This document shows, piece after piece, positions 1 through 12,200 of a DNA stretch of 64,000 nucleotides. The notes under the pieces were generated by a model. The model searched no databases. It saw only the letters and a program-made list of their open reading frames with translations, and was not told where the DNA came from. The stretch's first letter is position 1; each line of letters begins with the position of its first letter. The translations under genes were made by a program, and so were the position numbers. The DNA lies in NCBI GenBank assembly GCA_009760855.2, contig WPIO01000019.1:3421501-3485500 (forward strand), read 5' to 3'. The stretch is from Cristatella mucedo. Its lineage: Eukaryota; Bryozoa; Phylactolaemata; Cristatellidae.

Positions 1-135
1 TTTGATTGCAATAAATATTATTGTTAATATACATATTGACTCACAAACATTGTTTTGAGTCTGCCTATACATATATGAATGCCGGATATTTACACAATGC
101 AATGGTTAGCAAAAAGCAGATGCAAATCTGGACTA

Positions 136-255
136 TCATGAATGTGCTTTGAATCCAGGTGACAGAGCACACGTAAGAAAATCTATCGGCGACTTTCCCA
201 GAGACATGTCTCTTGTAAATGATGACTCATCCACGTTCATGTCAAGAAATTCATT
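136..255 (-). CDS. RRN3: RRN3 terminal coding exon 15
   Basis: Residues 533-571 and a TGA stop. Begins NEFLDMNVDESSF, which fits the acidic DDFL region before the C-terminus of RRN3, and carries two Ser-Pro motifs (KSPID and ALSPGF) in the place where vertebrate RRN3 has ERK/RSK-regulated Ser-Pro sites. The acceptor CTTGTAG|AAT is weak, so this exon is the least certain of the set. Confidence 0.75.
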   Translation of the reverse strand, partial: NEFLDMNVDESSFTRDMSLGKSPIDFLTCALSPGFKAHS

Positions 256-3200
256 CTACAAGTATGCATTAAAACGCATTTGGGATCAGGTTTAGCAATG
301 CACACATGTGTATAGCAAAACAAATTTTGCTAGTCAGAAAACTTGGTTATGAATCAGCACTATATGCATAACGGTGAACCAATTCAACAGCTTTATTTAT
401 ATGTTTACATACCGGCAGAACAGCCTTTCTGACTATCGCCACTGCTAGCTGTGGTCTATTAAGCATCGACTGCTTCACTGTGAGCCCTGACCGGAAGAGC
501 AAGGATGCTAAGACCGAGGGGAATATCGACATACTAACAAATCCGAATGTGTACCATGTACTGTGCTGAACGAACTTACATCAATTGGAACGCTGTAAGC
601 AGCTGGGGCCTGACCTCCTTTAAAGCCAATCTGCCAGTTACTAACCGACTGGGTCTCAGTACTAGTATCTATCTATCTATATCTTCTGGCAATCTTCAAC
701 CAGATTTTCCTGGCTATCGCCACCCTGCACGGGATGTCACCTCCATCCAATGCCAGCCATCACCCAGCTGCCAGGTGGGCCTTTCATATTATCAACTGAC
801 TGGTCCTAACCCGTGCCACCCAAGCAGGCCTATACCAACCTCATGTTAGCCAACTGGACTCTGGACTATTTGGCAAGTAAAACAAACATTCCATTAAGTT
901 AGAATCGTGTATCAGGCACAGAATCTGACCTCAAGAAAGTAGCTCATACCAAGCTAAAAGCTGCTCTATTCCATTTAGGTCAGGCGAACGACTTGGCCAA
1001 CAGTGACAGATGCCTCAGCAAAAAAAACGGAAGCATCTGCTGAGATTGTGGACGTTGCCCCTCTGCTAAATGTAATTGCTCCACGGAGCTCTAGCGCCTG
1101 GTTTGCATGGCACACTAAGAGAACATAATCTATTCAGCTGCATATATTCCTGTAAGATCCTTTTTTACGTGGTCCAAACGAGAAAAATTCTTGGTTTTTA
1201 TTTTGGGTCAAACAAAAACAGTGGTATTCAGACACTTGCATAACCAACTGTACACGAAAGACAAGAAAAGAGATAACTCACTTCCGCAATCTCGTGCCCT
1301 TGCTCACCATCATCCTGGACAACCGTGCCATCATATTCCCTGTAAATATCTGCGATGAACGATCCCGACCTAAAATTCAATGGAGTTGTCAGCTGACATT
1401 AAAGTGAAAAAATTGCTGTCATCGCTATTGAAAAACTCACTTATGCAAAAGATATGGATCGAATGGAAAGTAAGCAGTTATTGATTCTTGCCGCGATGCC
1501 CGGTCACTGCCGTTGGAAGAGACCGGAAGCCAGCTTCTCTTATTTTTTTCAATTATGGTGTCACACTGAACCAGCTGGTGGCGCCTGTTGAAGAAATGCA
1601 AGTGTCATTACAGCTAGGGAATATACTATTCAAAAAGCATAAAGATCACACGTGCAGCATCATATCAATATCATAGTCGAGGGATACCTTGTAATTGATG
1701 CAAATGTATTAACTATGATAGGCAGGCAAAATTTAAGTGGATTAAGGCTGCAGCTGACGATTCGCTGAAGATGTAGGTTCTCACAGTCTCGTAACCCTAC
1801 AAAGATCACAATACGAGTAATCAATGATAATTGTGTACTTGGGATGCCAAATTGCTTACTTGTAGGCCAGCCGAGTTAGCAGGTATTAAATAGAGAAAAC
1901 TTGCATACATTAACACCGAGATCATGCATGCAACTATGAATAATATGGGCAACCCAATGGTTTCCTGCTAACCTTCAGGAGTCTGGACCAGTTCTTTATG
2001 ACGGAATATGAATACGTAGAACAGGCCCTGGCAAACGGCATAAAATGGTGCATGGTGGGCAACATCCAGAGGTGCACCCGACTGAGCAGCATGCTTAATG
2101 TATCTCTTCAGCCACTGTGTCACTACATCTAGGGTGCTTCTGACGAACCTGGAAGAAACACCAATAAACGGTCTTAAAGTCATTTGTCTTAGGCTGACAC
2201 TTGGAAAGTGAAATTCTTAGATTAATTTGACAAAGAAGTTTCAGTACAGCTGCCCTATCTTGAATATAAAAGCCACACTAGCTTAACTGTCAATATAGAC
2301 AAACAAGATCGTGTAAGGCCTCTACTTACTCAGTTTCAATGTATCTGGCTCTTGCCAAAAAGCTTGCCAAATAAGCTGCTGCTGCTTGTCTATATAGTGA
2401 TTGTACGTTAGGGTCTTGAATCTTCTTTAGTAAGTAATCAGTAAAACCTTCAGCCAGAGCCTGAAACCATAACGACAAAGATAAGACTACAAAAGCATTA
2501 GAAAAACCGAGCAAAAAAGATCCCGACAGAATCAACCGACCTGCCTAACTGCTCGAGTGAGCAATCAAGATTTCTCAGGAGCTGAACAAAATCAAGCTGC
2601 AGCGGAGCAAAAGCAAGTGAGCAACACTTAGGGCTATTAGTGTTCACGCATTCCTTGAAACCACACTTGAAAGCCACATTCTGATGCTGTTGGGGCTAAA
2701 AGCAGCTAATGGCTAAGAAGTGCTGTCCTAAGCAAGGGAAACCTGGAGATTGAACCATGGATTGCTCCTGTGGAGGCATATAGGCATGGTTACAATGAGG
2801 TAGGCGAACAAAAATGGTCTACAATAGACCAATTTTCCTGCATAACTAGACAGTAAAAATTGTATGGTGCCTGTTCAGGATCAAGCCTTATGTGCGAGGT
2901 TCTTACGACATTGCAGCCCATTTTACTTTTTCTTTCTTAATCTGGTGAGAACATAAGGGTTAGGAGTACTGCGACGAAGGTATTATGAAGTTATGGCACA
3001 TTTCACAAACAGGGCTGGAGCAATTTAGGAAGCTTGTTCGTGCACTTGAATGGGGTGTGGTTATGTCGGGTATGATCTGGCTACTAGGGAGGTACCATGG
3101 CCAACAGCCACTGCCAAAACAAGAGCCGGGTTACAAGAGCCGGGTGCACATGATGACTGCAGTGTGTGATAGGAATGCTAGCAGGGCCTAGTTAGCGCAG

Positions 3201-6200
3201 TGACTGGAGGCCGCTTTGGGACCATTACTAACCGGCAAACATTGCATCATGAGACATCGACTCGCAATGTAACAACCTTTCCCCAAGCCGCAAATAACAC
3301 CAACCAAAACAATCGACATAGCCAAATCTGATAGCTTGCCTGAGCTTAAAAAGCAATGCTAAATTTTCAAGCTAGATAAAATGCAACGTTACGTTAACTC
3401 AACGACCAGTCTGCAGGTTAACTCACCATTCTAAAACTGCATATGTAAAACATTAAAAACTGGACATGACATGACTGATGAGTAGGTAGCATGGTTCGTT
3501 CGAATATGCCGAGTAAGTCTTTATACAATCCCTTAGTGGCTTCCCAATCCAGCTGAAGACCTACAATTTTAGTGAGGCATACTAAAAATGACTTAATCGG
3601 ACAGGATTGACTAAAAGTGACCCAATCAACACGAATTAAGGAAGGTGCAACTGAACATTTAGTGCACACGCACACAGTATGCATTTAGCATTGGTATCAG
3701 CATCTTGGTCGGTAACAACACATAGAAAACGGTTGTTACAAACTATTGTTCATCTGGGTATGCGACAGTAGACAAATATATCAAAAATATGTGCATATTT
3801 GAGCTCTTCAGCTGAAACTGCTTACTGACCAGCAAAATCGACACCATTTTCAAGTAGTTATCAATGACCACATAGCCTCTAAAGCATGGCCAAGCCTAAG
3901 CATCAAACGGGAAGCAAAATGTGGCAATGCTTCCTGCGACCGGCAATTGGAAACATCCTCAACATGAAGCCTCTTTAACAGACTACTGTCTCATGTTCAC
4001 TAACTAGAAGTTCAGTAATATTGCAACCACAGATTAAGATCACATATTCATTAATTGTTTAATTTGCAAGCTTTTCTCAACAAACGCCATAGCTTGACCA
4101 CAAGCCTTATTAGTTTTGATTTTAAAAACTAAAAATAAGTGAACTGATTCTGGAGGCTCAACATCACTTTCGGAATAGAAAGTACTAGATAGCCTGCTTG
4201 AAACTAAAATTTATTTACCTGAATAAATAACAGCTCAATAGACCACACGACTGAAACAAGCAGAAAAATTAAAGAGGTTCAATGTTTTACTTCTTAGCCA
4301 ATACTCAGGCAAGACTGAACCAGTCGTAGGTACCATCAAAGGCACGCCTTCTTCACAATAATAATCTGCTTTGAGGTTAGCAGGGGGTGGAGCAGATGGA
4401 AGATGCTCTCGAAGAAATAGAGGTGCCAAGATGCCACCAGCATAATTGTGTCGTCGTGGCACGATTGGTTGTAATGGTAGATGCTGCATCCTAGCAATTA
4501 GTCAACTTCATCGGCTATGAAAGCTTGTTCTAAGCTTTGGTCTCTAGGACAAACTAGCAACCGAGCCAACAAACATTAAATATAATTTATTTGTATAGTG
4601 CCACAAAAGAACCTAACCTCTATTCAGGTGCTTCACACACGACTCATCAAAATCTAATGTCTGTCCATAATGAAAATCCCTACAAGGACAGAAGCCAGCG
4701 ATTTTGAATGATTTGCATAGACAAGGACAGGATTGTGATGGTATAGTTGCTATCGAGGAACTCGTCACCCATTACAATTCTTGCTCGATGTTTCATTAAT
4801 TGATTACAACTACATATTAACATGTAACATGACAATTAGTCCTGAGGGCATTAAATGTGCTGCACATAAACGATCAGATTACGGTACTGCACATAAACGA
4901 CTTCATGTAAAATATGCCATCAGGGTTAGACAAGGGCAAGATTAGACGCGATTCACGTGATTTACATGGAAGTCGTCAGAACTCATGGCCCAATTTTAAA
5001 AATTGTCTTTTGAAAGGTACCCTAAACAAACATTTGATTGTATGACAAGTGTTAAAAGTATTCTCTTGACACCCCCTAAGCGTTTTCTTAAAATCTCCTC
5101 CCTAGGCATGCACAGAACGAAAAGACGCACCTTTTGTATAGCAGGTTTCTCTGATTAATTGAAAAACAAGATCCATGAGCATGTCTAGACGTTGGGCATC
5201 AGGATGTACGCTTGCAGTGGAGACTGAATGCACGGTTGTAGCCAACTCCGAGGTAGTATCCTGCATAAGCAAACACGAGTAAACAAACACGGGATCTTAT
5301 GTATGAAGCACTTAACAAGCTCAGCTCACATTTTTGCACGACAAAAATAGCCTAGTGCAGCATGTCTGATGTACAGTGGCTCTGCCAAGGAGAAGAGCTC
5401 AATGGACTTAGTTGACTGTCATCATTTAATTTTGCATAGTCACAAGCCAAGAGCTGATTGCATTCGCAACTGGCCTACTTACTATGCAATATTACAAATA
5501 TTTATTTGCATCAAGTAATTATTTTGGCTATACCGATGGCATAAAAGAATTTAAGATTGCATTCACAGTATAACGTCATTACCCCACTCAATTTCTGTAA
5601 AAAAAAACTTTCCACTCGGTAGTGGGTCACCAAGCTACACATGTATTATAATATAATAATTACCATATCGAAGATCTCCTGGTCATCCTCTAAGCCATCT
5701 GCTTCATTTTCAGCCTCTTGAATGCTCTCACGAGATGCTCTAACCTAGAATACGGCCATCAAAACAAAAGTAAACGACAACAATGTATATGAACGTAATG
5801 TACGATTTAAGTCATAAGATGCACACTACAAGAACCAAGCAAAAGCTTCAACGAACACCAATAGATCAAATTAACAGTGGCATTAAGAGGTACAAACAAA
5901 GAGAGCTGTTTGGTAGATATAAATACCCAAGATCGGCCTTTTTGAGGCATTGAAGCTTTATAACCATTCTTTCTGTGAATGTTCGAATACCTAAAAGGAG
6001 GGGAGAGATGTCATCCGCCCACTATTCTATTCATGTGCATCACTACAAGAGGTACTGACGGAGAAAATTAAATGCAGAGGGCCTGCAATATCATAGCCCA
6101 GAGGTGTCAAGTCATTCATTCCTTGGGCACGAGGGGTTTTGAAATTTATAACATGAGTGAAAAAGGCTCCAACTTAGCCTTTCAGCTATCAAACTAATAA

Positions 6201-9200
6201 CTGCAATTCCTTAAGAGGGGCTCAAGTTACAAGCAAAATTACTCTTGTAGGAATTTCAAGATTGGATTCACCACACTTAGCTGAGCATAGAACAGCAGCT
6301 TAAAACATCCAAAGACAGATATCCTCATTTTTCGAGGAACATGTTACACGGTGAGTGATTACAAAGAAACCATGAATCGAGAAAAACCACGAATGCTTAA
6401 CTTTATCGATAATAGAAAAATATTTTTAGAGCAAAATATACACATTGCACCTGTGCAAAGTAAGGCCAAACGACAGCTATTACCTGCAATACAAAAATTA
6501 ACACTACATTATGGAAAATTGATTTAGCAAAACGTTTAACCGATATTATTTGATATTATAGAGTGCACAACAAAAACAAAAAAGATCATGTTTAACCCTC
6601 GAGGTATTGCAAAATTATTAATCACGGACGGCTTGATGCTGCTTTAGTTTAGAGAAACTAAGGTGTCACTCACAAGTGTCTGACAGCTTTACCTTAGGGG
6701 CAGCAATACAATATAGTCACAAGAACCTGAGCTCACATCGCAGGTTTCTGATACAGAAAACATCCCATGACATGACCATTCTTAATAGATGTGTTAAAAC
6801 TATAACTAGGTTTAGAGAGGTTATCAAAGATTAAAGCTTCGACCACTATGAACTCACTAGCATAAAGGCAGCTCTTGTATGGTCAATATTATGGAGATAG
6901 CAATGGGGTTCGCATTGGAACCACCAACCTGATTTATCTAGTGCTACATACATCAAATAGACACTAGCCAAGTATGCACATCCGGTATGTGTTATGTTTG
7001 GCATGAAGCCAAGACCCCAGTACTTTTATCCAAAGCTAACCAACAACCAGTGCATGCCAAGTGGTATAGAGGACTGAATCACTCTGCTAATTAAAGTAAC
7101 TTTCTCCCAGGGGTTCAAGTGCTTGCTTGTTATGGCAGAGGTCGTGAATATGAGCCCAGAAGCATCGAATATATTATATTATAATCATATTGCAAGCACA
7201 AAGCTGAACATGCTTAGCTAAAAGTACACTAATAGTAAGAATATAGTAGGCCAAAAAGGTAACAGGAAATGGAAACCACATATCGACTTAAGAATAACAC
7301 AAAGCTGCCAACAAACATTTGCACAAGCCGTTGGGTCAATGACTGCTGCACCTGATCTCTAAGCTGATATAAATGGAACCGAGTTACTTACATCGATCTT
7401 TATCATTCGATCAACAACCAATTCCAGTACAGAAAGTCGCATGTGAGGAAGATAAACAATTATTTGTAGCACATTTCTCACATACGAGTTTAATATGTGA
7501 GGTTCATTTCCAATGTATGGAAAGAGATCTGACAATAATGCCGGCAGCAGTGTTGTAGTCCTACAAATATTATATTAAATAGTATACAGGGTCAAGCTGG
7601 TTGCTGATAAGCAGGTCGCATGAGTGCTACAGCACTACAGCTTTTCACTGCAGCTATGCAGCCTAAAATGCGCACTATAAGCACCACGATGGTGAGCACT
7701 AATCTAGATAGTGAGCAACATAGAAAGGCAGCTAGTGCACAGCTGCACGACACAATCAATATTCACATCAGGAATTAAAATAAGAAATAAAAACCGAACC
7801 AATTGATTTAGGCAGCAGCTTGTTGCCCAGTTAAAGGCACTAGAACATATACATATAGATGAAAACGGCACGCCAGCAAGATACGTTTGCTTAACCATTT
7901 GCACTTCGTGAATTGGTATCTTACAGCACCCTTACAATGCAACCAACTGCTTCCATATTTTGGGGAGCTGCAGCAGTTGGTTGAATACTTGCATGCTACA
8001 AGCTAAGGTTTGCAGTGCAATCCTTCAGGCCTTGCCTAGAAGCTGTCAAAATAATAAAGTAACGTGTGCTGTCACGAAAGTTTGCTTTGCAACAAAGTAA
8101 AGCTTTCATTCAGCTTTAACTTTTTTTTTCTTTCTGCATGTGCACGATGATGGGATTCTCAGTCGAGCTTCTCGAAGCCATTTAAACCAGTCATTTTAGA
8201 CAGAACATAAACTCCTTAATCATATACACTTCACTGCCATGCAACACAACATATGGACTTAACAGCCATATTGCTTTGTAATACTCAATAGGACCACAAC
8301 TACTATCAAGAAACAATTAGCAGATATATATAGTGCCTAACACTCTAAAAGGCCATTATAGCAAAATTTCAATGGAAAACGGGTATGCCAATAAATTATC
8401 AGCTTAGATTGGCATGGGCAAAGTCAACAATTGGTGCTGCCCATAAGTTCTAGGTGAATATTGTCCATGAAAATGATAGCTAACCAGGTTAAAGCTAGTT
8501 CAAAGCTGCTTCATAATAATTTGTTACCGATTGGGCACTTGAAATTCTTTGGGTAAAACTCGAATCTCTGTGAATACGTTCGTACACTGTGTTGCACATG
8601 GTACGGACATTTACCGGACTGGAGTTTCCCCCTGGACTGGACATTCCCTCCCTATATGGTTAAGGGCTTATATATTTTATAGTTTTAGGGTTTAAGATTT
8701 ATGATGGGCTATGCCTCCGGTGTCGAAAATCACCCCTGCTTGAATTCCACGCTTGATTAGTGTGTAACGTGAAAAGTGAGATCTCTCGTGATCGGGTTAC
8801 ACTCTCTGAGGCTTCTTTCTCATTTGCAGAAACACGGCACATTGCGCTACACTGGGAGCCTGCTTTGACGGGTATGAACATGTGCCTGGCAGCATCGAGC
8901 GGAACCAGATTCCCACGGAACCGAGCTGCAAAGCACGTCGCACACACACATATATTAATTCATCTGTATTATTAGTTATCAATTCACCAACATAGAGGAA
9001 AATGTCATTCGGGGGGGGGGGGGTTAATGTCCTACATCCGTTTACCCTACAGCTTAGCGTTATTCCAATAACTTCATCGTTACTTAACTAGACGGGTGTT
9101 ACCAGCAAGGACCGTTGTTTCTTATACTGTGCAGAGCAGAAGCATTTTTAATTTAAAAAGGACATTCTACTTAATTGCTGTGAACAGGCAAATTAAGTTG

Positions 9201-12200
9201 TAATTGAGTGCATCGAGAGTATGCCTTACAAATACCACAGAACTCAACACTAACTTATCTGTAGTTTAGTTCTGTTACACTATAAAATGTATTTACATGC
9301 CAAAAAGCCACCTAAGACAGCTTGTTTTTTCATGGGAATCACAACAGCATTGTTTGAGTGACATTCAAGATCCCATCACTCGGCCTCATCGGTATCATCT
9401 GCGAACTAGTGCAAAACTCAGCTACTGGTGTCGTCAACGGCATAGCTGCGATATCAGACAACTGTTGATTGAGCTTCATTGAAATCTTTGCTGGTTTGAC
9501 ACAATGGTTAAGGTGCTCACCTCGACCGAGGTCGTGGGCTCGATCCCCGTGGTATGCGTGAAGCACCCGAATAGAGATAACAAACGAATTACATTTATTT
9601 ATATTTAATAATATTTCAGATCGTTTGCACCTAAAGACCGAAACTAATTTCCAGCAATAGGTCACATGCAATGAATTTTTTATTGATCGTGAGGTAATCA
9701 GTCACCTTTAGCAACAGGTCATACAAATCGGTGGTCATGAGTGTCTATGAATGCTTTTTAGGATCCTTGCCCGAGCATTGCACTGGTTTGCTTTTGCATC
9801 CTCGATTCTGTACACGTCAAAAAGCCTCGGTTATTGATTCTTCGGTTGCACGTTGTACAGCTCCTGGATCGACATTGTGTTAAATGTGATATAAAACTGA
9901 TTAATTTTATTTGTACTATTTAAAACTACCATTTCATGTCCCCCACACAGCAGAAGGTAGTAAACATAAAGTAAAACATGAGACCAATTGCTGCTAGTAG
10001 GCATAACAAGCAAGCATTCACGGCACGCACAGTTTTACTTACATGGGAGCAAGCCTAGCCACCTGACTGATAACTTTGTGAACCTGCACGAAAATGCAGT
10101 CTTGCCTACGCCTTTCTTCTTCACTGAAAGGGTATGGGTCAACACTGCCGGGTATCTTTTTCCCTAAAACAGAGGAAGCATAAGGCTAACAACAGTAAAA
10201 CGTGTGCGAGCACACGCAAACACAATAACAAGCATGACAAATAATAGCAGCAAATGCATTTACCGAGAATAAACTGTTTCACGAGAGATCGAAGCATGGT
10301 GCTAAGATAGGATGGCTGAGCCGACACGATATTGAGAATGAGAGTCTGGTATTCATGAATAACTGAGTTGTCTTTCGATGCCCAATCCATCTGCTACAAA
10401 ACCAGCAAACAATACGATCAACCAAAAGGGCAGGACGTGAAAAGCAATCTACATACATTTGTGTCATGTCATGTCGCACTCTTTAACATCGCTTCCTGCT
10501 AACATGCAGGAAAAACAAAAAAGGTGCTTTGATGTATGTGCCGTACACATAGCCTGTCACAGTTACATAAATGACAGACCAAATTCAGCACAAACACAGC
10601 AGCATTGCTAGGTAAGAGCAAAGCACCACCAGCTTACCAGAAGTACACCCACGAGATGTTCCACATCATGGCCGAGAAGAGCAACACAGCTTTTTAAGCT
10701 CTTTAGTATGGCTTTCAGCTGCTCAGTCTATAAATAAGAATGGGCAATATACTTACAAGGCAATCGAATGCCATAAAACAAGTAGCTAACAATCTTGTCA
10801 GAAAAAATATAATTAATTTGTATAGCACCATAAGAACTAATTCTCTATTCAGGCACTTCATATATGCAATGGGGCTCAAGCTCTAGACCTTGGTCGGGGT
10901 CAACATTTGGCCACTGGGCCAAACCAGCTCTGCAGAAGCTGATCTTCGAGTACATATACTGCAACAGACTGTCAGTGCAAACTTAATGAATAAATCAATA
11001 ATAACACATTTGATATAGTGCCTTTAGAACGAAACCTCTTTCTAGGCAACACGGTGGCCTTAATACTAACTGCTTGAATAAGGCCTTAATAACTCTACTG
11101 TATTTATGTACTTCCCCCATAAGTTCTTGACATATGTCAGTAATTTTCCACAGCAATTTTACGTGTACCGTGTATTAACAGAACTCCAGATCACAATGAT
11201 AGGTTAACCATTCACAGCAGTCCAATACCACTTCAAAAACTATTGATCCGGGTTTTGTTGCTACTGACCAAACCGAGTGGACATAAAATAGCTGCTAGCT
11301 GTGCACAACGAAGCTTGTGCAGATCAATACGAATAGGGCACCCTTAACAAATGTCAAGCAAAATGTTAAACCCATAAAACCACACAGCTGCACACATAAT
11401 TCAAGCTATATTTAACGATTTTATTCTTATTAGTCTAATTATATGACATTAAAACGAAGGGGACATGACCGTATCTGGAAGTGTAGACAATAAGATACTA
11501 ATCTAGTTGGACAGAAGCATGAATCTCGACAAACTCATTAAGGGAGGCAGTGCTAATCCTATGATACAATGTGCTCAGAGGGGTCGCTTTAATAATTCCT
11601 ATTATTATATTACCTGTGTCAAACCGAGGGGTATTTAAAGTGCCAAAACACATTTCAATTAAGGCAAGTGCTTGCTATACTTGGGTAGTTGCTCAAGCAA
11701 CTGTAGTTAATTAATAGGCAGCTGTATCAGAAAATTCAATCTGATAAACTGATTCAGGAGTCAGTCGGCGCTTTCAGAATATGTTAAGTAGTGATAAATG
11801 TGCATGCATAGGCAGCTTTACAATTGAAAGTCTCAGAAACCGCAGAACAGACTGCTCTGCAGTTCACGATTTTCATTTCTGCTCAATTGTGACTGCCTTT
11901 GCAGAGCATGCTCCTCACACAACATATAATTGCTGATGAAAATCCAATTTCTTCATAACTGATGACCAGATGAAAGCTCCAAGCTAAATTGAGAACTTGT
12001 GACATCATAATCTTCGTAAGTATATATTTTTTGAGCAGCTGAATGCACAGCTTGCTGAATTGATTTATGGACACAAGCAACACAACAGTCGCTGGCCGCC
12101 TGCTCATTAATATCGCACCTAAACATTAAGTAGCTGATAATGCATCCCGATATACACAAAAAGACTTACATCTGTAAGAGGGTCTTTTAATTTGCTCGTC

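Larger units (their letters stand above)
7561..10042. other. RRN3 intron 5
   Basis: Holds a 13-base poly-G tract (9011-9023), a LINE C-terminal fragment (about 9384-9489) and a SINE family 2 copy (9490-9612). The remainder is unremarkable. Confidence 0.65.

Noticed and set aside
1585-1687. U12-type intron between RRN3 exons 12 and 13, because the donor reads GTATCC
   Set aside because: The branch-like TTCTTCAAC sits only a few bases from the AG, too close for a U12 branch point, so it is treated as a normal GT-AG intron.
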